Under the pieces are notes generated by a model. That model was not told the origin of the DNA, searched no databases, and saw nothing but the letters and a program-made list of their open reading frames with translations. Shown in pieces: positions 13,435 through 23,211 of a DNA stretch of 64,000 bases. The stretch lies in contig NC_092578.1 of the NCBI RefSeq assembly GCF_037975245.1, forward strand, positions 5,499,001 through 5,563,000, read 5' to 3'. Position 1 is the stretch's first letter. Every line of letters begins with the position of its first letter. The position numbers and the translations under genes were made by a program. The DNA is from Apostichopus japonicus. Lineage: Eukaryota > Echinodermata > Holothuroidea > Aspidochirotida > Stichopodidae.

Positions 13435-16400
13435 GTCTCTATTCTGTAGACTGCGGTGAGGAGTTCAGTCGCGAAGATGCCGTTAGCGAGATAGTAATCA
13501 GTTCACCGGAAGTAAGGGGATACTACACCAACCTGTTGGATTGTATTTGGGTCGTCAACATTCCATTCGGTGGCCATGTCAAAGTTCAATGGGATTCGTT
13601 TTATACCGAGCCAAACCGAGACTTCTTCACGTTGGGCAACGGTTCCGATCCCAACCTGGAGAGCAGTGTCGTCATCGACAAATTCAGTGGCTTGAGACCC
13701 CACCGGGAACTCGACGATACCTTCCAAAGTCTCTGGATTAGGTTCCAAACTGATCTAAAGAACACTTACAGAGGTTGGCAACTACGGATACTCCCTATGC
13801 CATATACAGGTAAGTTTTCATGGAATTTGTAATTATATGACAGATTTGTCGTGGTTTTTAATTGTGACACGCCTTTATGACAGCTTATGGTCTTACAAAC
13901 CCTAAGTTCAGACAACGAATATATCGACACATCGACACATCGACATATCGATATATCGAAATATATCGATATATCGACATTGCAAAATGTACTGATGAGT
14001 TGCTTCTTGAGGGTATTACTACTTGATTCCAAAATATAACTGATCACGTGTTGTTCCCTGCTGAAAACGAAACATGGCGACAATTACAACTACACTGTAT
14101 ACCTTCTCTCAATTCTCCAGCATGCGGCGGACTCCTTAATGTACCAGAGGGCGGTTCTCTGGCAATAGCATCACCAGGGTACCCTAATGATTACCCAAAC
14201 TCTATAGTTTGCAGGTATGTAACTGTTGTCGTTAATTGATTGGGCGGATTTTGTTAATTGTATCAGGGCGTCTACAGTTTAACATGAAGCTCGATATTCA
14301 TATTACATTTGTCCTGTTTACAGTTGCCTATACAATATCATAATAATAAGAAATACCATATATTAAAGTGCTGTTATCATGAAATAAAACATGCTCAAGA
14401 GCACTGTACAAAAGAACCAATACTTGGAATATAAAATTACCAAATTTAAGAAAACCTAAAAGTAATAACAACAGCAATAAAAATAAAAAAATGATATAAA
14501 ACAGGGTTATAAACCACAATAAGGAACATAAAAAACATAAAAATATAAATATACATAAAAAATGGGCAAGGTAATGTAAATAAAACAACGAATAAGAGTA
14601 ACGCCCATACTCAAGCCTAAAAGGATCAGTTTTCAAATGCTTCTTAAAAGTGTCAATAGATCTGACATTTCTCAAGTGACGAGGAAAAGAATTCCAGAAT
14701 ATGTCGTTTGGAGTCTTGACAGTACTTGACCAACATGTAATGTACGTAAAAGTTACAATGAATGAGTCCAAAATTCCGCTTCAAACACTACACAGTAGCA
14801 GTCAAATCCAGTTGATCGAGAAATTGCTCAATTGCAACCTAGTTTTGGGGAAAAACAGAAAGAGCCGGGGGGGGGGGGATATAACTAGATTCGTAATTAT
14901 TTAAAATTACTCCAGAATTCAAGTACCTTGTCAAACTAACCATTTTTGAGATACCAGAAGTTACGCAGCAGAGGTATAATTTGTTATAAGTTTATCTGTT
15001 AAATTTCCCTTACCTTAAAGATTTAATTATTAAGGCCTACTACATTTTTGTCCCCTTTTGTAATACCATGAGTTTTTTTTTTCTCTTTGTATTTTCTTGT
15101 GACAGATACACGATCCAGTCGACTTCTGGAACCAGACTGGCCTTCACTATTACCCAGTTCGATACCTCATACCAGGATTATCTTACCGTGGGTGAGGGTT
15201 GTTCTCCCGAAGATGGAGGCGATATCATTCTTGATAAGCAAGCTGTCACCAGACCCATCAACTATCAGTTCATCCCTCGTACTGCGGCAGTCTGGATGAA
15301 GTTTTCAACTGACGATTATCGTACTCGTCCGGGTTGGATGATTAATCTCGCTGACACAGGCGATTCCATCGAAGGTAAATCTGTCAGAGTTTTTTTTTTT
15401 TTTTTTTTTTTTTTTGGGGGGGGGCTTTTGGCTTTTGGCGATACAGATTGTGGTATTATTTGAAAGACTGGAGTCTGAAACGGAGACACGAAGGAAAAGT
15501 TGTAAAAATAGCGAGAACTTGTATCATTAAAACTCTAACTTTTAGCGGTACATAAAAGTGTATATACGGGGCTTATAGTATAGTAAACAAACAAACAGGA
15601 CCGTATATATGAGAAGGGCTTGAGGGGGGGGGGGGGGAACACAAGACTATGTAGGGACAAGACTAAAATTACAATTATATAAGTTACGGTGAAAGCAGCA
15701 TAGTGAAAATACTATACAAAGTAACTAGTCAGTAATATTCATAAAATATACGGACGGTACCAAAGTAACGTGTGCAAAAGTGAATTTTACATTATAATAA
15801 AAAAAAGATAAAAAAAAAGACATCAACCCCAAAGTACAAAAGACAAAAACGAAATTAAGGTATTTGTGTCTACATGCTATAGAAACAAATATAAGTGTGT
15901 TATCAATTCTCACAGAAAAACATGTTGTGATGATTGACAATAATATGTAACAAATACATATCAATGCTTCAAAAATGACATCACTTTATATGTCAAGGAT
16001 AATATTCGAACAACTATGTTGTATTTTGTTTTGAACATAAAAGTGTTTACTGACGGTTTACAGTATAGTTTTGAGAGAGAACAGAAAAAGACAAGTTTGC
16101 AAAATATGTTTCACATTTGGAATGGTGAAGGGTTTGCGGGAATTGCGTATAGGAAGAATGCATCAATGTTGGCATACCCAAGACTCAAAGAGAGAGAGAG
16201 TTCATTCAAGTAGCTGAAGGGGTGTAGATTCTTGGTTCAAAATGAGCAGCACACATTGTTTATAGTTGAATCGGCAGGTGGACTACAGCCCGGTATTCAT
16301 AAGTTTTAGCTTGGTTACCCCTTTGGTGTCAATTTTAGTGTCACTGCTTTGGTGTCAATGGTTAGTGACCCCAATTGCCACCTTCGTCAATCTTCAAGAC

Positions 16401-18311
16401 CTTCCAATGACGGGTGTCGTGGCCTCCTGAGGAAGGGGTGTCCACGGATGATGTATCCCCACCCATTTGAGAAATATGTACATGATTAAGGATATTTATA
16501 GTTGCAAAATGATTGATTATATTTGATAAATTTTATGTTCAAGTTTTTTCAACTTAAATTCTCTTTTCTTTGCAACCCGCCAAGATATTTTGGTGACCCT
16601 TAAAAATGTCGCGAAGCCCGCTTTGAATACTTGTATATCAGTATATGTATTCGCGTTGACGTCAGAATATATCAATATCAGTATTTGCATTCGCGTTGAC
16701 GTCAGAATACACCAATATCAGTATTCGCGTTGACGTCAGAATATACCAATATCAGTATTTGTATTCGCGTTGACGTCAGAATATACCAATATCAATATTT
16801 GTATTCACGTTGACGTCAGAATACACTAATATCAGTATTCGCGTTGACGTCAGAATATACCAATATCAGTATTTGTATTCGCGTTGACGTCAGAATATAT
16901 ATACCAATATCAATATTTGTATTCGCGTTGACGTCAGAATATATCAATATCAGTATTTGTATTCGTGTTGAAGTCAGAATATACCAAGATCAGTATTTGT
17001 ATTTGACTTTAAGTCCTACTTAACCAAAGAACAACGAACTGTAATTTGCGATAATTGGAAATCTGGGTTATTATTACTTAAACAGGTCAGAGAGGATTTG
17101 GGTCCTGTGAGGAATATACTAGTGATCCCACAACTCAGCCTCCCCCTGAACCAACTGAGGCTGTTGAAGTGATAGAGGAGGAGAGTGAACCAGAGGTGGT
17201 TGACAAGGATGAAGAGGAAACTGTAGAATTTCCCGATTGGTATGACGAATTGGTAAGAATTAACTTAATTTTTGTTTCGGGTAAATTTGGGGGAAAAAAT
17301 GAAGCTATTTCGGTAAATTTCCGTATAGTGCTTTACTCTTTGGCTCCACTGTTTTGATATATATAAATATTTATATATATACTATTCATTAAGATGCATA
17401 GATCAACAGAGGTACTTTAATGTTGGAATGTCTGAAATTTTATAATTGAAATCTATATGAGCCCATTTTGCCCATTTACTTATTACTATGTTCATTTTCT
17501 GTAATGGAGGTGGGCTTTGTAAATGAAAGAATATAAATTAGTACGGTCAGTAACGTTACCAAAAAAATGACATTGGTTTTAATGTCAATTACATGTTGAT
17601 ATTCTACCTTGACAATATCATACGAACAGCAGAAATGTTAACCCTAGTTGCGCAATGCCCCAAAAAAGTGGCCCAAAATTATAAAATGACAGCGGCAGGC
17701 ACTATGTGTAAATTTTATGTATCCCTTAAACGGATTAAGGGTTTTCTCGAATTTATTTTGAGGGATTTTTTTCATCACAATGATCTCCATAACATGTTTA
17801 AAAAGTAAATGGGTCTGACGTTTCGATCCTAGCAGGATCTTCGTCAGAAGCTGAATAACATATAAGCTAAGGTATAATAGCCGTCTCCATTAAATGGCGG
17901 ACATTACAACTGATGTGGTGCGGTGAATACATGCAAAGCACTCAGGTATAATGCTGAATATCAATGTGTATTTTTTATGAAACAGTTGGGATTTCAGATC
18001 ACTTAAGATCGTAAGCCCGTGTATCTAAACAAAAATCGGCAGCCTGGTAGATTCATGATCATTACTTTGAAGTATACAGTTCTGTTAATAGTATGTATTG
18101 TATGTGCATTATTATCAATGCCGTCAAACTTTAGTAAATTAAGAAGGATCCTCGTATCAAAGTGTGAAGTCACGTGATCGGACATGACATTCCTTTTTAT
18201 CAGGAGGACGAGGAAGAGGAGGCCAGGAGTAGCACCATGACGCCAATGGAATCAACCGATGCACCATTAATCTTCGAGCCAGAAGAAGGGTCAGGCTCAG
18301 TAGTCCAATAG
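1775..18311 (+). CDS. LDLa and five-CUB-domain secreted protein (5' partial, 15 exons)
   Basis: Joining fifteen GT-AG exons with matching phases gives 847 codons ending in TAG. Order, numbered from the first visible residue: helical charged N-terminal piece (1-38); six-cysteine LDLa-like module (Cys 40, 50, 61, 68, 74, 82, with the acidic ADEYDEC end); CUB1 (117-238); linker; CUB2 (256-375); CUB3 (377-497); linker; CUB4 (516-634); CUB5 (636-750); acidic tail (756-846). Every CUB starts with a CG pair and has the SP(N/G)(Y/F)P-type strand, the C-x-W strand and the D-hydrophobic-x-(V/I/L)-G strand. CUB modules usually bind ligands or mediate protein contacts outside the cell. No protease, TM helix or GPI signal is visible, so it is probably secreted and non-enzymatic. 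All domain boundaries use phase 1 introns, typical of shuffled extracellular modules. The start is missing and I do not recognise an orthologue. Confidence 0.88.
1890..3384. other. CUB gene intron with a truncated hAT-type fragment
   Basis: The intron holds a decayed transposon starting near 1992 with CAGGCGCGTAGCC and containing, at about 2171-2219 in reverse, the same GGAGCGCCACC/TTGGCGC core found in the nested hAT elements near 20.5 and 36.7 kb. A GT microsatellite lies at 2695-2715. No coding signal is seen. Confidence 0.55.
3385..3485 (+). CDS. CUB gene exon: first half of LDLa-like module
   Basis: The acceptor is CTTTCAG and the donor GTATAA. It carries four of the six LDLa cysteines and the W-S-E-V-C-N-G turn that matches the family's CDG position. 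It ends in phase 0. Confidence 0.75.
3486..4448. other. CUB gene intron
   Basis: Contains G homopolymers near 3822 and 4031, a GTT microsatellite at about 4252-4285 and a TCTC-rich tract before the acceptor. Nothing else is recognised. Confidence 0.5.
4449..4578 (+). CDS. CUB gene exon: second half of LDLa-like module
   Basis: Opens with FCGADEYDEC, which supplies the last two cysteines and the acidic calcium-site residues of an LDL receptor class A module. Two further cysteines follow before the first CUB. The donor is GTAAGG and the exon ends in phase 1. Confidence 0.75.
4925..5293 (+). CDS. CUB gene exon: CUB domain 1
   Basis: A whole CUB domain in one phase 1-1 exon. It shows CGADL, ILSPNYDSNY, CFWRITAPEG and DFRTEKNYDYLNIG. 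The Glu, the Asp of YDYL and the Asp of ISDAYD are placed like the calcium ligands of calcium-binding CUBs. Only the first cysteine pair is present. The donor is GTAAGT. Confidence 0.9.
5562..5609 (+). CDS. CUB gene exon: 48-nt linker A
   Basis: A short phase 1-1 exon after a TTTCTGTTTCAG acceptor, with donor GTATGT. It encodes an acidic, proline-rich spacer (TSEVYEPPEPVINK) between CUB1 and CUB2. It can be skipped without a frameshift. Confidence 0.7.
5935..6970. mobile_element. Foldback-like element built from a 21-bp satellite
   Basis: The outer ends are inverted: CGGCCGTATGGAAAGCC on the left and its complement on the right, followed inward by GTTTTAACAT-type sequence. Between them are two blocks of a 21-bp repeat (TTTCAGATATCTCGAATTCAA). 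The blocks meet at a palindrome with perfect 21-nt arms (6483-6503 and 6517-6537) that repeats the terminal sequence. This looks like two terminal-repeat/satellite modules joined end to end. It lies inside an intron of the CUB gene. Stop-free reading frames in the repeat are by-products. Confidence 0.8.
7225..7312. repeat. AT-rich microsatellite
   Basis: TA dinucleotide repeats with a GTATGTATATACAT interruption, about 85 nt upstream of the CUB2 exon. Confidence 0.9.
7397..7569 (+). CDS. CUB gene exon: CUB domain 2, first half
   Basis: The acceptor is CCCTGCAG and the donor GTAAGT. It has CGEPEVM, ITSPNFPDTYSPNSQCDWQF and the APGRR turn, ends in phase 0 within the DTENKA strand, and joins cleanly to the next exon's DVVTVG. 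Confidence 0.9.
7570..9019. other. CUB gene intron
   Basis: No gene signal. A stretch at about 8572-8730 begins ACACTCTAAAAA and contains inverted TTGGGCAA/TTGCCCAA-like motifs; it may be a decayed inverted-repeat element, possibly related to the one at 57-61 kb. Confidence 0.4.
9020..9209 (+). CDS. CUB gene exon: CUB domain 2, second half
   Basis: Starts DVVTVGHGE, the CUB strand after the calcium site, and includes VWIRFTTDTAMERTGFKFEV, the last two strands. The donor is GTAAGA and the exon ends in phase 1. Confidence 0.88.
9398..9813. mobile_element. hAT-type MITE with intact 8-bp target duplication
   Basis: The ends are CAGGGTTGTCCAACC and GGTTGGACAACCCTG, flanked on both sides by TCATAGAG. 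The element itself is 400 bp (9406-9805) and GC-rich near both ends, with no transposase. The 8-bp duplication and CAGGG...CCCTG ends are the hAT signature. It sits in the intron between CUB2 and CUB3. Confidence 0.92.
9871..10084 (+). CDS. CUB gene exon: CUB domain 3, first part
   Basis: Has CGGDF, IVIASPNFPDLAYRVNQNCEW and the APGRK turn, and runs through YADVVSAG without the intron CUB2 has there. The donor GTCAGT is weak but in the right phase (2); Trp is rebuilt across the junction. Confidence 0.85.
10085..11428. other. CUB gene intron
   Basis: Contains a G-rich tract at 10200-10252 with many GGG runs and poly-G at 10450-10459. No coding signal or recognised repeat otherwise. Confidence 0.45.
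11429..11583 (+). CDS. CUB gene exon: CUB domain 3, second part
   Basis: Follows a long T tract and TTACTCAG. It encodes the TEHSGDALPDPPAF loop and the SAWLSFRSDSFIVDRGFKVL strands that close CUB3. The donor is GTACGT and the exon ends in phase 1. Confidence 0.87.
11833..12239. mobile_element. hAT-type MITE with intact 8-bp target duplication
   Basis: The termini CATAGGCGTAGGAG and CTCCTACGCCTATG are inverted, and TGTACCAC is duplicated on both sides. The element is 391 bp (11841-12231), AT-rich inside with a poly-C run near the right end, and has no transposase. It lies in the intron after CUB3. Confidence 0.9.
12350..12397 (+). CDS. CUB gene exon: 48-nt linker B
   Basis: The acceptor is TTTCTATCAG and the donor GTAATC. 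It encodes SGTKATKGEVHELNS, a polar spacer between CUB3 and CUB4. It has the same length and phase (1-1) as linker A, so both could be skipped in frame. Confidence 0.68.
12422..12655. repeat. Degenerate tandem repeat, about 88 bp x 2.7
   Basis: The block CACTAA...GAATATTCTG...CTTGTCCAGTTGTC...GACA recurs three times with moderate divergence inside the intron before CUB4. Confidence 0.75.
12840..12912. repeat. AT microsatellite
   Basis: TA dinucleotide run next to the left member of the SINE pair; it may be that element's 3' tail. Confidence 0.9.
12936..13025 (-). mobile_element. tRNA-derived SINE, partial, reverse copy
   Basis: Reverse complement of the 3' part of the copy at 13238-13365, identical over 90 nt. 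It contains the B-box GGTTCGAATCC on the minus strand. The tRNA 5' half is missing. Confidence 0.8.
13238..13365 (+). mobile_element. tRNA-derived SINE, forward copy
   Basis: The first 73 nt (13238-13310) fold as a cloverleaf: acceptor stem GCGTCCA/TGGAGGC (6 of 7 pairs), A-box TAGCCTAGTGG, anticodon stem CCGC/GCGG with loop GTACAGA (anticodon ACA, Cys-like), and B-box GGTTCGAATCC. The T-stem has two mismatches. A tRNA-unrelated tail of about 55 nt and an AT microsatellite follow, as in a SINE. It ends about 85 nt before the CUB4 exon. Confidence 0.78.
13450..13809 (+). CDS. CUB gene exon: CUB domain 4
   Basis: A complete CUB in one phase 1-1 exon, with DCGEEF, SSPEVRGYYTNLLDCIWVV, a YTEPNRDFFTLGNGSD calcium-site segment and WIRFQTDLKNTYRGWQLRIL. 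Only the first cysteine pair is present. The donor is GTAAGT. Confidence 0.9.
14121..14214 (+). CDS. CUB gene exon: CUB domain 5, first part
   Basis: The acceptor is ATTCTCCAG and the donor GTATGT. It encodes CGGLLNVPEGGSLAIASPGY up to the second cysteine, ending in phase 2 (AG|A, Arg). Confidence 0.88.
14330..14771 (-). mobile_element. LINE reverse-transcriptase C-terminal fragment
   Basis: The minus strand reads VKTPNDIFWNSFPRHLRNVR followed by a SIDTFKKHLKT motif, the pattern typical of the end of non-LTR retrotransposon ORF2 proteins. The AT-rich remainder is probably its decayed 3' tail. It is inserted in the intron within CUB5, antisense to the gene. Confidence 0.7.
15106..15374 (+). 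CDS. CUB gene exon: CUB domain 5, second part
   Basis: The acceptor is TTTTCTTGTGACAG. It includes DYLTVGEGCSPEDGG, where the Cys has no obvious partner, and VWMKFSTDDYRTRPGWMI. The donor GTAAAT follows in phase 1. Confidence 0.88.
15375..16619. other. CUB gene intron, first part
   Basis: Starts with a T run followed by a G run (15391-15423) and has another G run at 15626. Apart from scattered short repeats nothing is recognised. Confidence 0.45.
16628..17000. repeat. 34/40-bp tandem repeat carrying perfect CRE palindromes
   Basis: Nine units of AATATCAGTATTTGTATTCG plus CGTTGACGTCAGAATA. Eight hold TGACGTCA, at 16657, 16697, 16731, 16771, 16811, 16845, 16885 and 16929; the ninth is mutated to TGAAGTCA. 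Spacing is mostly 40 or 34 bp. The array lies in the intron before the acidic-tail exons. Confidence 0.88.
17086..17252 (+). CDS. CUB gene exon: acidic tail, part 1
   Basis: The acceptor is TTAAACAG and the donor GTAAGA. It encodes a low-complexity, Glu/Pro-rich segment (TTQPPPEPTEAVEVIEEESE and on) with one cysteine, ending in phase 0. It is likely disordered. Confidence 0.75.
17253..18203. other. CUB gene last intron
   Basis: AT-rich, with a small TATATA tract near 17357. No recognised element. Confidence 0.45.
18204..18311 (+). CDS. CUB gene last exon: acidic tail, part 2
   Basis: Opens EDEEEEARSSTM and ends EPEEGSGSVVQ then TAG. The acceptor is TTTTTATCAG. No membrane anchor follows, supporting a secreted product. 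Confidence 0.75.
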   Translation, partial: EDEEEEARSSTMTPMESTDAPLIFEPEEGSGSVVQ

Positions 18312-19770
18312 GCCAGTTAATAGGTAAAGTGAATAGCTCATTTCCAATGCCCTGGCTTTGCCCCTGGAGGGCAGATTAATATAAGGGGTGACCATATATT
18401 TGTACAGGAAATCAGGGGATATGGTATTGATATCCCTCCCCGCACCCTGTATGTTGACATTAACAAAATCTATACCTACACCGAATATTGAAAGGTATAG
18501 GTGGCTTTTTGACGGCCCCTCAGTTCTTTGGTGATCCTTGTTTTAAGGATCATGATGGTCAAATGCTCAAGGTTAGAGCAGCACATTCAATTAAATTTGT
18601 CCAAGATAAGAATAATCATAATATGCTTACAACAACAACAAAAACGTGAATGTCACTGGGTGTTTTATTATTCATTACTAAGGGCAACATGATGCTTTAC
18701 ATGTGAAATTACAGCCTATTAAAGTTATTCAATGATCTTGGTTGCCTTTAAATGTTATTTTGTAAGCCATGTTTTACGTTTATTCTTTGGCTGACAATGG
18801 TTGTAGAAAACAAAACCACAGATTATGTTCAACTTAAGCGTTCTCTTTACGAATGATGAGATCCGTATGATGGTAGGTCAATTATTATAAGGACCTTCAA
18901 TTATTACTAATTGATCTTTCATTGTCTTTCTTTACAGAGATTTCGCTATTTTTACATATGGATTTATTCTAAGCTCTTCATTATTATTTTGTCCACGTGA
19001 TTGCCAACCCGGAAATGGTCAACAATTTGAAAGCAGCCCGCTACGGTTTCGTCAAGTCAGCTAAAATACATTACTTTCGCTGCTGATGTACTATATAAAA
19101 GGAACCCACAACTAATTGATAACCATTTATGTTTTATTCGACGGGTATGTTAATCGCATGTGCTGTTTACAAAGCATAACAAGAATCATTTTATATAAAC
19201 TCATATGACCTCCCGTCTCCCCTGAACAACCTAAATTAGGATCACGTTAAGAGATTCAGTGAGGGAAAAGTTTATGTTAGTATAGGCCTATATGTCTTCT
19301 GATTTGTATTGCTTAGATTTGTGGTAAAATTGTCAAAAGTACGTATTAATGGGAACGTAAATTTCCAGTAACTTGCATGGTTCAATAAATGAGGCATCAT
19401 TCTATGGGGCAATTTATCACTTGTCTTCAACAGTTCAATGTAGTTGAAACGAATACATTAATGGTGAACCGATACTGTTTCCGTTATAAGACGTGAATGA
19501 TAGCTAGACACGCAATGTCAACTGTAAAATTAACGACATAACCACGTGTTTATCCAATTTTCTAAATGATGGCGTTATTTAGTAGCTCTTCAAACTTGTT
19601 CTCTTAAAGTAAATGAATCGTTCAGGTTTTAAGATTACTCTGCGTTAACAATGCACCAATAAAACTACGCTTAACAGTACCTCTTGTAATGTGTCATCTA
19701 TCTATTTGTCTGTCTGTCTATCTATATATCTGTCTGTAAGTCTATATCTATGTATATATATATATATATA

Positions 19771-19801
<31 letters not shown>

Positions 19802-19843
19802 ATGTATATATATATATATATAATGTATATATATATATATATA

Positions 19844-19924
<81 letters not shown>

Positions 19925-20396
19925 CGTGTATGTGTGTGTGTGTGTGCGTATACAAATAAAGGATAAAAGACCCCTGTTGATTGATTCTGATTTAGCTTGT
20001 TCACACGTGGCTTTATCTATTAAATGCACCATATGTCTTATCTTGATTTAATATTTTGAAACATAAAGTGTTACCATGGTTACAAGTATCAATAAGCATC
20101 ACGTGCACACATTGACTGTATTGTATCAAAGTTAGATATATCTAAATCAAGTAACATCATGCACAATTCTCTACAGACTGATTTAATTTGACATTTCACA
20201 TCGAAAACCTTTCAAACTTGTACGATCCAAATGTTTAACTTGTATGTATTCATGAACGACAGGCCTACATTATGTCCAGTTGAAAATCTCTCGAAGCTAC
20301 TCGAAAAACAAAGGCGAGCCCATATATAGATATTGCGACATAAAATGAGAATTAAGCAATGATCTCAGCAGTGCTTATATGCACATATGAACAGTT
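18312..20396. other. 3' flank of the CUB gene
   Basis: Presumed 3' UTR followed by intergenic DNA. Possible poly(A) signals are ATTAAA near 18592 and AATAAA near 19384, neither decisive. No other gene is seen. Confidence 0.4.
19745..19945. repeat. AT and GT microsatellite
   Basis: About 175 bp of TA repeats broken regularly by ATG, then a GTGTGT run. Confidence 0.95.
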
Positions 20397-21496
20397 CACT
20401 CATTCAGGCGCGGCGGAACGGAAAAATTATTGAGGGGGCTAATGTGTGGAGACTATCTAAGCGGAGCGCCACCATCGGTTGGCGCGGAGCGTACAAGAAA
20501 ATTTTGGTTTTTTCAAACCCCCAGATGGCCGGAAACGGCACTTTCCGAGTGTTTTATGCTGCGAATACCTAGCCCTAAAACATGGGTCTCAAGCCTGCAA
20601 TTTCTCAGATTGCACGTAAAAGTCTGTAAAAACATTGTAATTTGTATATTCGATGGTTTTTTAAGAGAGTAGCTATTACTCGTAGTGTACTCGCAAAGAT
20701 GTTTTTGAGTGTAGTAAGGGCAGTGGCGGAGCTAGAGTATTGGTCAGGGAGGGCAAGAATGGTCTGTAGGGGCGCTTTCGACACTATCTAAGCGGAGCGC
20801 CACCACAGGTTGGCGCCGAGCGTACAGAAAATTTTTGAGTAAAGACACTCCCTAGATTGCAGGAAATGACCCTTTCCGGGGCCTTGCTAATTTGCAGATA
20901 AACGGAGAATAAATAGGTGTCGTCGCCATTTTGTCGGAAAATTACACCAACAGAATATGACAAATGTCAATAGGTATATGAGAGCGCAATAAAATAGTCA
21001 AAAATCGCGAATAAGTAAAAAGTAGTGAAAAGCTGAAAAGGGCGCCAGCAGTCCATTTGAGTCCGTCAGGGGGGGGGGGGGCATCCGCCTCCTGACTGTA
21101 TATATGGACGCTCCGCCACTAAGTAAGGGGATGTTGGAGAAGTGGCTGAAATGAGGCAAGTCATTGGCCTAAGACGAAGTTGTGTTACGCTTACCGGTAC
21201 TCACACTCACTGCTTCCACTTTTCACGGGGCGTGAAGACGCGGTTGGGGTGACAATGTGGTCTATAGCCAGGGGACGGGCCGAGGGTCCCCCAGCAATTA
21301 CTAAAATTATTACACCTATAGAGTATACGTGTGCATCGGACAGATCGACAAGTATGCATTGAAAAATAGGCAGATGCACGTTTCGGAGCCTTGGTAAATA
21401 TTGGGGGGGCTTATCATGCATTTGCCCCCTCAACTTTTTTATTGGGGGGGCTGAGCCCCCCCAAGCCCCCCCGGTTCCGCCGCCACTGCACTCATT
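20397..21496. mobile_element. hAT-type element, host of a nested insertion
   Basis: The ends CAGGCGCGGCGGAACGG and CCGGTTCCGCCGCCACTG are near-perfect inverted repeats, flanked by CACTCATT on both sides. Removing the inner element leaves about 675 bp, without transposase. It carries the core ACTATCTAAGCGGAGCGCC shared with the inner element and two other copies in the window. Confidence 0.9.
20713..21129. mobile_element. hAT-type MITE nested inside the preceding element
   Basis: Starts CAGTGGCGGAGC and ends GCTCCGCCACTA, flanked by AGTAAGGG duplications. The element body is 20721-21121. It shares the ACTATCTAAGCGGAGCGCC core with its host, so two members of one family are nested. Confidence 0.9.
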
Positions 21497-23211
21497 ACAC
21501 TTACAGGGTATTCGACAAAGTGCTAAAATAATACATGTTCATTTGTTTACATGGCTTGACACTCCAACTCCCGAAAAAACAAAACAGTAGGATTCTCGTA
21601 CTTCTTGTAGAGCCGTTTGCCGTGTTCTACTTTTATGTCTTGTCTGTTTGCACTCGAAATATATCTATAATTTACTTTTAACTATATGAACTTCAACAAC
21701 TTTCGACCCCCTCCCCGCCCCTCCCCCCTTTCAATTTGATATCTTGGAGATTGTATGTTAGGGTATAGGGTCTTCGTCTAAGTTTTAAGGCAAACGACAA
21801 ACCCGGAAACCACGGACAAACGACGATGAAGAGGAGAAGTAAGAATAAAACAAAGGTAAGTAATAATTAAACTCAAGTTAAATTGAACTAAATTTCTTCA
21901 AATATCAAATAAACTGAGTTATTTGGTTTTAAACTTCATAATGGTAACTCCTAAGTTGCGATTTGACATGCTAATCTGTTAATTATTCTGCAATAAAAAT
22001 AAATTGTTGACTCGCGTAAATCAACAAAGTGCAGAAAATGTGTCTATTCGATCAGTTGATGAAAGTTTACCCAGGAAAAGGTTTTCAAAATAAATGACAA
22101 ACTGAATATATTTACCTCCGCGTTACTTCGTAAAATCTGAACAGTTTCCCCTGCAAAAATATCCAGTAACTCATCCGCTCAAAACACAACAACTTGATAT
22201 TTTGCTGAAAATATTACTATTCATCATTATATCCAATCATCTGGAGATGTATGGCGTTACATTATACATGCTGTTGTCATACTTAAGTAAACTATGGCAT
22301 TCAAGATGAGAATATGATACGGTAAGCCATAATAGAATAATACATCTAGGTTTGCTCAAATGTGCAGATCCTGCTAATTCAAACATTATTTTATCATAAA
22401 ATCAACAAGAAATACTTATTATCTAAAATTTATTTCATCTATATAAAGCTTTACAGACATTTCAAAATTGATATAATGATTATTATATTAAAAAGGCAAC
22501 TCCAGTTATACACTGATAATACAAGTTTTGGCGAGAATGTTTTAGTACTGTTCAAAAAGATGGAAGCAGCAACATATAACTGATGATATTTATAGCATAT
22601 TGCACATAACAACAAATGTAATAAATATAATACATAACAAAAAGTGTTTTCTTTAAGTCTGTACAAAACTGTTTGGTTCCACCAATGTGGGTGAAATCAA
22701 AGCTGACATCTGAATTCATCATTCTACAGTAAGAGTGAATATCCCTGATTCATTCTTTTATACAAAGTTACCATAGACAGTTCTTTGTAATAAATACTCT
22801 GTAATAATTACAATCTGTTAACTACAGTATCGGCGAAGTGGAGGCAGCCAATATTGTGGAGGATTTCTCTTCAGTTTAATGCTCATCAAGTAAAATTCAA
22901 ATTTTGCTATAAATTAATTAACAAAAACTATTAAGTTCATTTTCTTTCTAAACCTGTGAAACAGAAAACAAACTATAAAAAATAAAAGACAAAGTACTCA
23001 ACAAGATATTTTATTTTACTTTTCTTATTTAGCTCAATTTAAAGTTTTACATTTCATTATTATTTGTTACTTTTTAGTTCAAATTTAGCACCATTTTATC
23101 AATTGATTTATTTATGCAGCATTTTTGTCAATGTTTGTTATTAATATATAAGTTTTTGCAACAAATGTTCATTTTCAAACTATTTGCTTTGTTTTAAGAT
23201 GCGTTTTTAAT
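21497..23211. other. Intergenic DNA between convergent gene ends
   Basis: AT-rich with no conserved ORF. Minus-strand AATAAA signals at about 23011 and 23108 could end the 7TM gene's transcript. Confidence 0.4.

Noticed and set aside
19702-20032. Several overlapping IYIYIY-type ORFs
   Set aside because: Translations of an AT microsatellite.
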